Source of the DNA: BOKV01 sp049289295
GTDB lineage: Bacteria; Pseudomonadota; Alphaproteobacteria; Rhizobiales; Rhizobiaceae
Direction of reading: 5' to 3'
Length of the DNA stretch: 30,283 nucleotides
Assembly (NCBI GenBank): GCA_049289295.1
Contig: JBATLL010000067.1
Location: forward strand, 1 to 30,283
The position numbers and the translations under genes are program-made. Below the pieces are notes generated by a model. It made no database searches. It was not told the DNA's origin and saw only the letters and a program-made list of their open reading frames with translations. Shown piece after piece: positions 7,849-15,395 of this stretch; positions within the stretch are counted from its first letter, which is position 1, and each line of letters starts with the position of its first letter.

Positions 7849-7865
7849 CTGTCGGCTATCGACAG
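7849..7865. promoter_or_regulatory. Inverted repeat CTGTCG-N5-CGACAG in the manC leader
   Basis: Perfect 6-bp arms with a 5-base loop lie about 25 bases downstream of the predicted transcription start and 50 bases before the ATG. This could be a repressor operator or a small RNA hairpin. No trans-acting factor can be named. Confidence 0.35.
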
Positions 7866-7915
7866 GGTTGTGAGCGGCGTTTCCTTGCAGGGGGACCGGC
7901 TCCGAGGGCGGAAAC

Positions 7916-9574
7916 ATGGCTCCCGCAGGGGACGAAGTAAGCATCACGCCGGTGGTTATGGCCGGCGGCAGGGGCGCGCGCCTTTGGCCCCTGTCGCGCC
8001 AGGACCATCCCAAACAATATCTGCGCCCGAATGACGGGCTCAGCCTGCTGGCGGCTACCTGGCAGAGGCTGAACGGCCTTGCCATGGATGGTGAGATCAT
8101 CGTTGCGACCTCGCAGGGCGAGGAAAGCAAGGCACGGGCCGAACTGAACCCGCTGCCCGGTGTTCGCCTGCGCCTGTTCCTGGAACCTGAAGGCCGCAAT
8201 ACGGCGGCAACGATTGCAGCGATCACGCACCTCATCGCCAGCGAAGACGCAGGACGAATGCTGGCATTCCTGCCCTCTGACCATGATGTTTCAGACGCTG
8301 CCGCATTTCGCGCCTGTCTTTCAAAGGCGGCGAGATCAGTCGCCACGGGCGGCATTGCCCTGATCGGGGTCAAGCCGGATACAGTCCAGACGGGATATGG
8401 CCATGTGCTTACGGGCAAGCTGGAGGGGCTTTCGCACCCGGTGCTTTCCTTCGTCGAGAAACCGGACAGCACAACGGCGGCTGAACTTTCGAAAGATCAC
8501 GGCCTGTTCTGGAATGCCGGGATTTTTGTCGGCAGGGCCGACAGTTTCCGCGATGCCCTTGCCCGGCATGCGCCGGTTATCATGGAACAGAGCGCGCGGG
8601 CAGTGGAAGCCAGCGCAAAGGGTAGCGACTGGGTCAGTGCTGACCGGGCGCTTTTTGCCGGCATACAAGCCCGGCCCTTCGACAAGGCGGTGATGGAACA
8701 ATTCCAGGGCGCCAGGCTCGTTGCCGCAGATTTCGGATGGAATGACCTAGGGACATGGCGCAATTACGCCAGCGCGCGCGGTGGGGGCGCAAGCGGGGGC
8801 GGAGCCATCCTTGCCAATGGCGCGAGCAATATCACCCTCCATGCTGGCAGACGGCTTGTGGCAGTGAGCGGCGTTTCTGATCTGACCATCGTGGACACGC
8901 CTGACGCGCTGCTCATCACCAGCAGCGACGCCGCAGGTGTGCACGCAATCCACAAGCTTGTCGAGGAAACAAGCCCGCGCCATCTCCGCCAGCGCGACGA
9001 TGCGGCTGGAACGCTGGCAATGGGCGAGGCCAACAGGCGTCGAGCCGCAGCCCTACTCGAGCAGATTGAGAAGCAGACCAGACTATCCACGGAAAACCTG
9101 TCTGAAACCGCTCAGGGAGGCTCCTTTGCCGAAACACTCGCCACCTTCACATTCGAGGCGGACGGCGAAGAAATGGCACTCGAAACCAAGTTCTTCGGCC
9201 CCGGCGCAACGAGGGAAGCGGATGAAGCAGGAGACCAGGGCGCATTGTGGGCCTATGCGGCGGCGGTTGTGTGGGCAAGGCCAGACGCCGCCCTGCGCCA
9301 TTCGGTAGCGCTTCGGGTAATGGAAGCCGAGCTTGCACCAGACCCGCTTGAGCATGCGGACATTGCTACGCTGCGCAATCGCGCGATGGCACTGGCGGGG
9401 CTGGTGGCGGGTGGCTCAGACCGATTGCGCACGACAGCCGAACTTGCCGTTTCCAGATGGCTGGAAGCGCTGACGGGGGCAGTAGCGGCAGAGGTGATCG
9501 ACAGTCTTGAGCGCAGGCATACGCTCGCAGCACTCAGGAACTATTTGTCCTTGTTGCCCGGCGGAACTGCCTGA
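7916..9574 (+). CDS. manC: Mannose-1-phosphate guanylyltransferase with unrecognised C-terminal domain
   Basis: Residues 10-350 form a ManC/AlgA-type nucleotidyltransferase: the signature VVMAGGRGARLWPLSR followed by HPKQ, then FLPSDHD (118-124), FVEKPD (179-184), FWNAGIFV (198-205) and FGWNDLGTWRNY (273-284). The enzyme makes GDP-mannose from mannose-1-phosphate and GTP, in the cytoplasm, for polysaccharide building. Bifunctional members carry a cupin phosphomannose isomerase at the C-terminus, but here residues 360-552 are alanine-rich and mostly helical, with no His-rich cupin metal site. I do not recognise that domain. The gene lies upstream of the exopolysaccharide locus but is not contiguous with it. 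Its last 34 bases overlap the convergent channel gene. Confidence 0.9.
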   Translation: MAPAGDEVSITPVVMAGGRGARLWPLSRQDHPKQYLRPNDGLSLLAATWQRLNGLAMDGEIIVATSQGEESKARAELNPLPGVRLRLFLEPEGRNTAATIAAITHLIASEDAGRMLAFLPSDHDVSDAAAFRACLSKAARSVATGGIALIGVKPDTVQTGYGHVLTGKLEGLSHPVLSFVEKPDSTTAAELSKDHGLFWNAGIFVGRADSFRDALARHAPVIMEQSARAVEASAKGSDWVSADRALFAGIQARPFDKAVMEQFQGARLVAADFGWNDLGTWRNYASARGGGASGGGAILANGASNITLHAGRRLVAVSGVSDLTIVDTPDALLITSSDAAGVHAIHKLVEETSPRHLRQRDDAAGTLAMGEANRRRAAALLEQIEKQTRLSTENLSETAQGGSFAETLATFTFEADGEEMALETKFFGPGATREADEAGDQGALWAYAAAVVWARPDAALRHSVALRVMEAELAPDPLEHADIATLRNRAMALAGLVAGGSDRLRTTAELAVSRWLEALTGAVAAEVIDSLERRHTLAALRNYLSLLPGGTA

Positions 9575-10740
9575 TTGGTCTTGTCCATGCGCTGGGCGGC
9601 GGTCTCGCGCACGGCATGGTCAAGTTCCGAGCTCTGGGCCATCAGGCGGCGGAAGTCGGGAGCGGCAAGAACCAGAATGTCGGTTGGTCTTGTGGCAACG
9701 ACAGTTGCGGTTCGCCGTGCTTCGTGGCTGATCAGGGCGATTTCCCCGAAAAAGTCCCCTTCCCCGAGCCTCACCGGGTTTGAAGGGATTTCCACCTCCA
9801 CTTCGCCATTGGCGATGAAATACATGCCATCGGCAGGATCCCCCTTCTGCACGATCACGGCGCCGCTGGAAAATTTCCGAGCATGCAGCATGCCTACCAG
9901 GCGGGCGATCAGCGGGGCTTCAAGCTTGTTGAACAGTGGCACGCGCGCCACCATTGCAAATGACACGACAAAATCGCGTCGCTTGATCTCCTCCTGGAAA
10001 CCATTTGCGATGATGCCGACGGGCAGCGCGAAGAAGGCGATGCCGAGTACCATGACGATGCCCGCGATGATTCGGCCAATGGCGGTCGCGGGAATGACGT
10101 CGCCATAACCCACGGTCGACAGTGTTACTACCGCCCACCACATGGTCGAAGGCAGGTCGCCGAACTTGTCGGGCTGGATATGGCCTTCCGCAATGTACAT
10201 GGCCACGGATGACAGGAGAAGCAGTCCCGCAAAGATGACGGCGCTGCCGAGCAGGGAGCGCCATTCCGACGCGAGCACCCTGCCGATGGTGAGGATCGCA
10301 GGCGCATAGCGCGCCAGCCGATAGAAGCGCACGATACGCAACACGCGGATTGCGGCAAGGTCGACGCCCAGGAACAGTTGCAGGAAGAAGGGCAGGATGG
10401 CGACCGCGTCCAGCAGCATGATCGGTGTCACTGCAGTCTTCAGCCTTGCCGCCACCGCGCTCTTGCCGCGCATGATCGGATGTTCAGGCGCAACCCAGAT
10501 GCGCGCAGCATATTCGAGGCAGAAGATGATGACGCAGAACGTGTCGAACATACCGAGCATGGCGCCGTGCGAAGCCTGGATTTCCGGCACTGTCTCGATG
10601 ACCGAGGCAAAGACATTCGCCACGATCAGGGTGATGATCATGAAGTCGAAGAACTGCGAAACCGGGCCCTTTCGCCCATGCTCCAGCATGTCGAAGGCGC
10701 GGGTGCGCAACGGTTGATCACTGGCTGTAGATGGTGCCAT
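9541..10740 (-). CDS. Voltage-gated-type potassium channel with cyclic-nucleotide-binding domain
   Basis: The 399-residue protein has six predicted helices. S4 carries five arginines at every third position (Arg132, 135, 138, 141, 144), the pore loop has the potassium filter TVGYGD (209-214), and a cNMP-binding domain (about 265-375) contains the phosphate cassette FGEIALISHEARRTATV. It would conduct K+ across the inner membrane, with gating by voltage and/or cAMP or cGMP. The architecture resembles MlotiK1, but here S4 is fully charged. It begins three bases after the stop of the aminotransferase gene on the same strand, with GGAGCC as ribosome binding site, so the two are co-transcribed. 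Its 3' end overlaps manC by 34 bases in convergent orientation. Confidence 0.93.
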   Translation of the reverse strand: MAPSTASDQPLRTRAFDMLEHGRKGPVSQFFDFMIITLIVANVFASVIETVPEIQASHGAMLGMFDTFCVIIFCLEYAARIWVAPEHPIMRGKSAVAARLKTAVTPIMLLDAVAILPFFLQLFLGVDLAAIRVLRIVRFYRLARYAPAILTIGRVLASEWRSLLGSAVIFAGLLLLSSVAMYIAEGHIQPDKFGDLPSTMWWAVVTLSTVGYGDVIPATAIGRIIAGIVMVLGIAFFALPVGIIANGFQEEIKRRDFVVSFAMVARVPLFNKLEAPLIARLVGMLHARKFSSGAVIVQKGDPADGMYFIANGEVEVEIPSNPVRLGEGDFFGEIALISHEARRTATVVATRPTDILVLAAPDFRRLMAQSSELDHAVRETAAQRMDKTNQAVPPGNKDK

Positions 10741-10743
10741 GCA

Positions 10744-11607
10744 TCAGGCTCCGTGCGCCCACTCCCAGTAGAGTTCACGTGCCCGCGCGGCAACCGGACC
10801 AGCCCCCGGCTCATGCTTGTCGAATTTCACGATCGGCTGCACCTTGGAGTAGTTGCCGGTGGTGAACATTTCGTCCGATGAACGGAAATCGTCGAGCGTC
10901 AGCGTTGTTTCGTGCACATTCATGCCAGTTTCGCGAAGCAGCTTGATGATGCGCTGGCGGGTGATGCCGTTCAGGAAAGTGCCGTTCGGGATCGGGGTGA
11001 ACACTTCGCCATTCTTCACCATGAAGATGTTGGAGGTCGCGGTTTCGGCGACATTGCCCAGTGCATCGCAGACTATCGCGTTCTGAAAGCCTTTTTCCTG
11101 GGCTTCCTTCAGCATGCGCGCATTGTTGGGGTACAGGCACGCTGCCTTGGCATTGGTGACTGCTGTCGCCAATGTCGGGCGGGTAAAACGGGTGGTGGTG
11201 ACAGAAAAACCGGCGGTCGAGCCAAGCGCGGCCTCTTCGATGCAAAGCGCGAAGGCTGTCGAATTGGGATCGGCATCGACGGTCACCGAGCCGCCTTCGC
11301 GGGACCAGTACATCGGGCGGATATAGAGCTGGGCATTGGGAGGAAATCGCGAAATGCCCTCGCGCGCCATCTCCACCATCTGGCCTGTGGGAACGGTCGG
11401 GTTCATGCCCATGGCCAGGCAGGAATTGTTGGCACGCGCGCAGTGACGCTCAAGGTCCGGCGCCACGCCCTCGAACGCGCGCGCGCCATCGAAAACCATG
11501 GTCCCAAGCCATGTTCCATGATCGGCAGCGCCCATGATCATCACATTGCCTTCGTGCCAGGAACCTTCGAACAAGGTCCAGATCCTGCGGTTGGGAAGCA
11601 TCGACAT
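10744..11607 (-). CDS. Branched-chain-type aminotransferase (fold IV PLP enzyme)
   Basis: This is a 287-residue class IV aminotransferase. The PLP lysine is probably Lys154 (TNAKAACLYPNNARM), and the class IV signature follows, from Glu188 through ETATSNIFMVKNG to FLNGITR. Enzymes of this family transfer the amino group between glutamate and branched-chain amino acids; some are D-amino-acid or aminodeoxychorismate enzymes, and this sequence looks most like the branched-chain (IlvE) side. I chose the ATG at 11607, with AAAGGTGA upstream, over a second ATG at 11601. The reading frame continues upstream without family similarity. It is probably the first gene of a two-gene transcript with the potassium channel gene. 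No leader peptide or attenuator is evident. Confidence 0.9.
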   Translation of the reverse strand: MSMLPNRRIWTLFEGSWHEGNVMIMGAADHGTWLGTMVFDGARAFEGVAPDLERHCARANNSCLAMGMNPTVPTGQMVEMAREGISRFPPNAQLYIRPMYWSREGGSVTVDADPNSTAFALCIEEAALGSTAGFSVTTTRFTRPTLATAVTNAKAACLYPNNARMLKEAQEKGFQNAIVCDALGNVAETATSNIFMVKNGEVFTPIPNGTFLNGITRQRIIKLLRETGMNVHETTLTLDDFRSSDEMFTTGNYSKVQPIVKFDKHEPGAGPVAARARELYWEWAHGA

Positions 11608-11752
11608 CAAATCACCTTTCGTCTTTTGGCGTGATAATAGGGTTTCGCGCGCAGAAGGAAAGCTGTTGGTGCGAGACTGCGATGAATTGCCAAAGGGCCT
11701 GAATTGTTGAAAAGTCCCCGCCAATTGCAATGCCAAGCGCGCGGGAGGGGCC

Positions 11753-12154
11753 ATGGCGACCGTCAAACTGATCCGGGACGAAGAAGCCAGTGCAGAAGTC
11801 CTGGCCGTCTTTGATGACATCCGCGCCGTGCGCAAGACGAACTTCATCAACAATTTCTGGCGCGGGCTTGCCAATGATCCGCAGCAGCTCAAGGCGATCT
11901 GGGAAGAAATCAAGACGGTGATGGCGCCGGGCGCAATCGATCCGTTGACCAAGGAAATGATCTATATCGCGGTTTCGGTAGCCAATTCCTGCACCTATTG
12001 CACGCACAGCCACACTGCAGCAGCGCGCGCCAAGGGAATGAGCCAACAACAGCACAATGAACTGATGCGGGTCATCGCTCTGGCTGGAAAGACAAATCAC
12101 GCGGTGAACGCAATGCAGTTGGACACGGATGACGACTTCAAGGCTGACAAATAG
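11753..12154 (+). CDS. AhpD-like carboxymuconolactone decarboxylase family protein
   Basis: The 133-residue protein belongs to the CMD/AhpD superfamily, with the redox motif CTYCTHSH (Cys80, Cys83, His87) preceded by the proton-relay Glu68. AhpD-type members act as thiol-dependent peroxidases or disulfide reductases in oxidative stress. The true substrate of this clade is not known. GGAGGGGCC immediately precedes the ATG. It is followed 46 bases later by a quinone oxidoreductase gene, and both products could serve redox protection. It is divergent from the aminotransferase gene. Confidence 0.92.
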   Translation: MATVKLIRDEEASAEVLAVFDDIRAVRKTNFINNFWRGLANDPQQLKAIWEEIKTVMAPGAIDPLTKEMIYIAVSVANSCTYCTHSHTAAARAKGMSQQQHNELMRVIALAGKTNHAVNAMQLDTDDDFKADK

Positions 12155-12200
12155 CACGATCAACGCCCAGACCGTGGGCAATTTGGGGAAGGCACCAGAC

Positions 12201-13343
12201 ATGGCGACGAAAAAGGCAGGCGCAAAAACAAAGGCAGCGGGCAAGAAGCAGGCAGCCAAAAAGACGGCGGCCATGAAACCTGCAGCGAGCAAGGCAGTTG
12301 CGGCCAAGGCGACTCAGGGCAAGGCAAGGACAGTCAGCGCGAAGGACAGCAAGCCAAAGCCATCGTCGGCGTATGCGATTGTTGCGCATGAGGCCGGTTC
12401 TGCCGCGGTGTTCAAGAAACAGGCAATCACGCTGGCCAAGCCCGGCAAGGGCGAGGTGCTGATCCGCCACGCGGCCATCGGCGTCAACTTCATCGACATC
12501 TACCAGCGCACCGGCCTCTATCCGGCACCTGGCGGTTATCCGGCGATCCTTGGCTCGGAAGGCAGCGGTGTGATTGAGGAACTGGGAAGTGGCACCAGCG
12601 GTCTCAAGGTCGGGGATCGGGTGGCATATACGTTGCCGGGCGGGGCCTATGCCACCCACCGCGTCATTGCGGCGGACCGGCTTGTCAAACTGCCAGCAGG
12701 CGTCAGCGATGCGGTTGCGGCTGCCGCGATGCTCAAAGGCCTGACGGCGCAATATCTCATCCATGACTGCTACAAGGCGAAGAAGGGCGACATGGTGCTG
12801 GTTCACGCGGCGGCTGGCGGTGTGGGCCTCATCCTAGGCCAATGGCTGAAGTCTATCGGCGTAACGGCAATCGGCACGGCTGGTGGTGCAGCAAAATGCA
12901 AGCTGGCCAAGGCGAATGGCTATGCCCATGTCATTGACTATCGCTCGCAGGATTTCGTGGCTGAGGTGAACAAGATCACCAAAGGCAAGGGGGTCGCGGC
13001 GGTTTACGACTCGGTTGGCAAGGACACTTATCCCGGTTCCCTGAAGGTGCTGCGCAAGTTCGGAACATTTGTCAGCTTCGGGCAGTCATCGGGACCCATC
13101 ACCGATTTCAATCTGGCTGATCTTGCAGCGAATGGATCATTGTTCGCGACACGCCCCACGCTGTTTGCCTTCATTGCCGAACGAAGCGAACTGGAGAAGC
13201 GGGCTAAACAGTTGTTCTCGGTCATCGGGTCGGGCAAGGTGAAGATAGCTGTAAACCAGACTTTCCGGCTGACGGAAACCGCCAAGGCGCATCGTACCCT
13301 GGAAAGCCGCAAGACCACCGGGCAGACGGTGCTGATACCATAA
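12201..13343 (+). CDS. Zinc-independent quinone oxidoreductase (QOR/MDR) with Lys/Ala-rich N-terminal tail
   Basis: From about residue 56 this is a QOR of the zeta-crystallin subgroup of medium-chain dehydrogenases, with the nucleotide-binding motif AAAGGVG (203-209) and FIDIYQRTGLY (97-107); it lacks the zinc cysteines of alcohol dehydrogenases. Such enzymes reduce quinones with NADPH. Residues 1-55 are an unusual tail with 15 lysines and 17 alanines (MATKKAGAKTKAAGKKQAAK onward), like histone-H1-like or HU C-terminal tails that bind DNA. I chose the ATG at 12201, preceded by GGGGAAGG. An in-frame ATG lies further upstream at 12129, overlapping the AhpD gene. Agmatinase follows after 20 bases. 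Confidence 0.93.
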   Translation: MATKKAGAKTKAAGKKQAAKKTAAMKPAASKAVAAKATQGKARTVSAKDSKPKPSSAYAIVAHEAGSAAVFKKQAITLAKPGKGEVLIRHAAIGVNFIDIYQRTGLYPAPGGYPAILGSEGSGVIEELGSGTSGLKVGDRVAYTLPGGAYATHRVIAADRLVKLPAGVSDAVAAAAMLKGLTAQYLIHDCYKAKKGDMVLVHAAAGGVGLILGQWLKSIGVTAIGTAGGAAKCKLAKANGYAHVIDYRSQDFVAEVNKITKGKGVAAVYDSVGKDTYPGSLKVLRKFGTFVSFGQSSGPITDFNLADLAANGSLFATRPTLFAFIAERSELEKRAKQLFSVIGSGKVKIAVNQTFRLTETAKAHRTLESRKTTGQTVLIP

Positions 13344-13363
13344 TCAGGACAGGAAATTGATTC

Positions 13364-14320
13364 ATGGCCAAGAAAGTTGCCGACCATGCGGTTACCGCGA
13401 TTGAACTGACCGGCGCTGCGAGCGATCCGACCTGGGCGGGTGTGCTGTCGTTCATGCGGCGCAAATATACCAAGGACGTCGATGATGCGGATGTCGTCGT
13501 GTGGGGCATTCCGCTCGACACGTCCGTGTCCAACCGCTCCGGCGCGCGTCATGGCCCGCAGGCGATACGTCGCGCATCGGCGATCATGGACAATGATCCG
13601 CAATATCCATTCGCGATGGATCTGTTCGAGCGCATGGCTGTTGCCGACTGGGGCGACTGCGCTTTCGACTATGGCCGCCTTTGGGAAGTTCCCGAAGTAA
13701 TCGAGAAGCAGGCGCGCGAACTGCTCGAAACAGGCGCGTTCCTGCTGACGCTGGGTGGAGATCACTATATCACCTGGCCACTGCTCAAGACCCATGCCGA
13801 ACTGCATGGACCGCTGGCGCTCGTTCAGTTTGATGCGCACCAGGATACCTGGGACGATGATGGCGAGCGGATCGACCATGGCAGCTTCGTGACGCGTGCT
13901 GTGCGCGAAGGCATCATCGATCCCGAACATTCGATCCAGATCGGTATCCGCACCGTGGCACCGGAAGATTACGGGATCGAGATTCTCTTCGGCGACGATG
14001 TGGAAGAGATGACAGCGCACCAGATTGCGGAGGCGATCCGCGAACGCGTGGGCAGCAGGCCTTGCTACCTCACCTTCGATATTGATTGCCTGGACCCGGC
14101 CTTTGCACCCGGCACAGGCACGCCAGTCGCGGGCGGCCCCTCGTCGGCAAAGATGCTCTCCGTGCTGCGTCGTCTGGGATTTCTCGATATTCGCGGGGCC
14201 GATGTCGTCGAGGTGGCGCCTGCTTACGACCATGCAGATGTGACGGCAATTGCGGGTGCTGCGGTTGCGATGTATATGCTCGGCCTGCGCGCAGAGAAGC
14301 TGGCAGAAAACGGCGTTTGA
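13364..14320 (+). CDS. Agmatinase / arginase-family ureohydrolase
   Basis: The 318-residue protein has the binuclear manganese site of the ureohydrolase family: GGDH (His134), DAHQD (Asp157, His159, Asp161) and FDIDCLD (Asp239, Asp241). Agmatinase splits agmatine into putrescine and urea; arginase, formiminoglutamase and guanidinobutyrase share the motifs, and the sequence does not settle the substrate. I prefer agmatinase by overall motif spacing. AGGACAGGAAA precedes the ATG. It lies between the quinone oxidoreductase and argC on the same strand, which puts arginine breakdown and synthesis side by side. Confidence 0.9.
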   Translation: MAKKVADHAVTAIELTGAASDPTWAGVLSFMRRKYTKDVDDADVVVWGIPLDTSVSNRSGARHGPQAIRRASAIMDNDPQYPFAMDLFERMAVADWGDCAFDYGRLWEVPEVIEKQARELLETGAFLLTLGGDHYITWPLLKTHAELHGPLALVQFDAHQDTWDDDGERIDHGSFVTRAVREGIIDPEHSIQIGIRTVAPEDYGIEILFGDDVEEMTAHQIAEAIRERVGSRPCYLTFDIDCLDPAFAPGTGTPVAGGPSSAKMLSVLRRLGFLDIRGADVVEVAPAYDHADVTAIAGAAVAMYMLGLRAEKLAENGV

Positions 14321-14323
14321 GCC

Positions 14324-14377
14324 AGTTCATGTTCTGATTCAGATTCAAGTGGCTCATGTCACGATTCAGATTCGGGT
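14324..14377 (+). repeat. Two tandem 27-bp imperfect repeats upstream of argC
   Basis: Units 14324-14350 and 14351-14377 match at 20 of 27 positions and share the perfect 11-mer GATTCAGATTC (14336-14346 and 14363-14373) and TCATGT. They lie in the 102-base gap between agmatinase and argC, 46 bases before the argC ATG. They could be paired operator sites or a duplication. A 27-bp period is close to 2.6 helical turns, so the two sites would not face the same side of the helix exactly. Confidence 0.55.
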
Positions 14378-14422
14378 CTTGTCTGCAAGCGATTGATTTT
14401 CCTTGGAAACGGGAACATAGGC

Positions 14423-15367
14423 ATGGCATCGAAGCCGAAGATATTCATTGATGGCGAGCATGGCACGACGGGTCTGCAGATCCGCCAGCGCCTTGCACAA
14501 CGCGATGACATCGAGGTTCTTTCCATCCCCGAGGCGGAGCGGCGCAACGGGGAATTTCGCCATCGCCTGCTGAACGAATCCGACATTGCGATCCTGTGCC
14601 TGCCGGACGATGCAAGCCGCGAGGCTGTGGCGATGCTGGCGCAGGAAGGCAATGACACGACGCGTGTCATCGACACTTCAACCGCCCACCGCACAGCCGA
14701 TGGCTGGGTGTTCGGATTTGCAGAACTGACCCGCGGCCAGCGCGAGGCGATTGCCAATTCATCGCGCGTGTCCAATCCGGGTTGCTATTCGACCGGGGCA
14801 ATCGCGCTGCTGCGCCCGCTGATCGAGCGTGAAATCCTGCCGCCACAATATCCCGTCACCATCAACGCAGTGTCCGGCTACACGGGCGGTGGCAAGCAGC
14901 TGATCGCGCAGATGGAAGACGCTTCGCGCGAGGATCATATCGCGTCAGCAACCTATCTCTATGCGCTGTCGCTCTCGCACAAGCATGTGCCCGAGATCAT
15001 GCTGCGCTCCGGCCTCAAGCGCAGGCCGGTCTTCACGCCCAATGTCGCGCGCTATGCGCAGGGGATGCTCGTCAACATTCCGATCCATCTCGACCTGCTG
15101 AACGGCGAGCCGCAGCTGGCTGACGTGCATGCCATGCTCAGCGAGCATTATGGCGGGCAGGATGCGGTGGAAGTGGCGGCACTCGACTACAGTGCTGCCC
15201 TTGCGCGGATTGACCCCGAAGAACTGCGCGGCACTGACCGCATGCGCCTCTACGTTCTGGGCACGCCCGGTGCGGGCCAGGTCAACCTCGTCGCGTCCCT
15301 CGACAATCTCGGCAAGGGGGCATCGGGAGCTGCGGTCCAGAACATGGAAATCATGCTGGGACGCTGA
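14423..15367 (+). CDS. argC: N-acetyl-gamma-glutamyl-phosphate reductase (type 2)
   Basis: ArgC makes N-acetylglutamate semialdehyde from N-acetylglutamyl phosphate with NADPH, in arginine synthesis. The 314-residue protein has the nucleotide-binding start IFIDGEHGTTGLQI (7-20) and the catalytic cysteine in SNPGCYSTGAI (Cys121), and its length is that of the short, type-2 ArgC found in many alphaproteobacteria. I chose the ATG at 14423 (MASKPK), with a purine-rich GGAAACGGGAA before it; the reading frame extends ten codons upstream without family similarity. It follows agmatinase on the same strand and precedes convergent ctaA. Confidence 0.96.
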   Translation: MASKPKIFIDGEHGTTGLQIRQRLAQRDDIEVLSIPEAERRNGEFRHRLLNESDIAILCLPDDASREAVAMLAQEGNDTTRVIDTSTAHRTADGWVFGFAELTRGQREAIANSSRVSNPGCYSTGAIALLRPLIEREILPPQYPVTINAVSGYTGGGKQLIAQMEDASREDHIASATYLYALSLSHKHVPEIMLRSGLKRRPVFTPNVARYAQGMLVNIPIHLDLLNGEPQLADVHAMLSEHYGGQDAVEVAALDYSAALARIDPEELRGTDRMRLYVLGTPGAGQVNLVASLDNLGKGASGAAVQNMEIMLGR

Positions 15368-15395
15368 CTTCCTTTCGCGGCGGAAATCGAGGCTG

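Noticed and set aside
7693..8472. Upstream extension of the periplasmic protein to 462 residues
   Set aside because: The extension runs antisense through manC, while a signal peptide with a GGAGG site begins at 7692.
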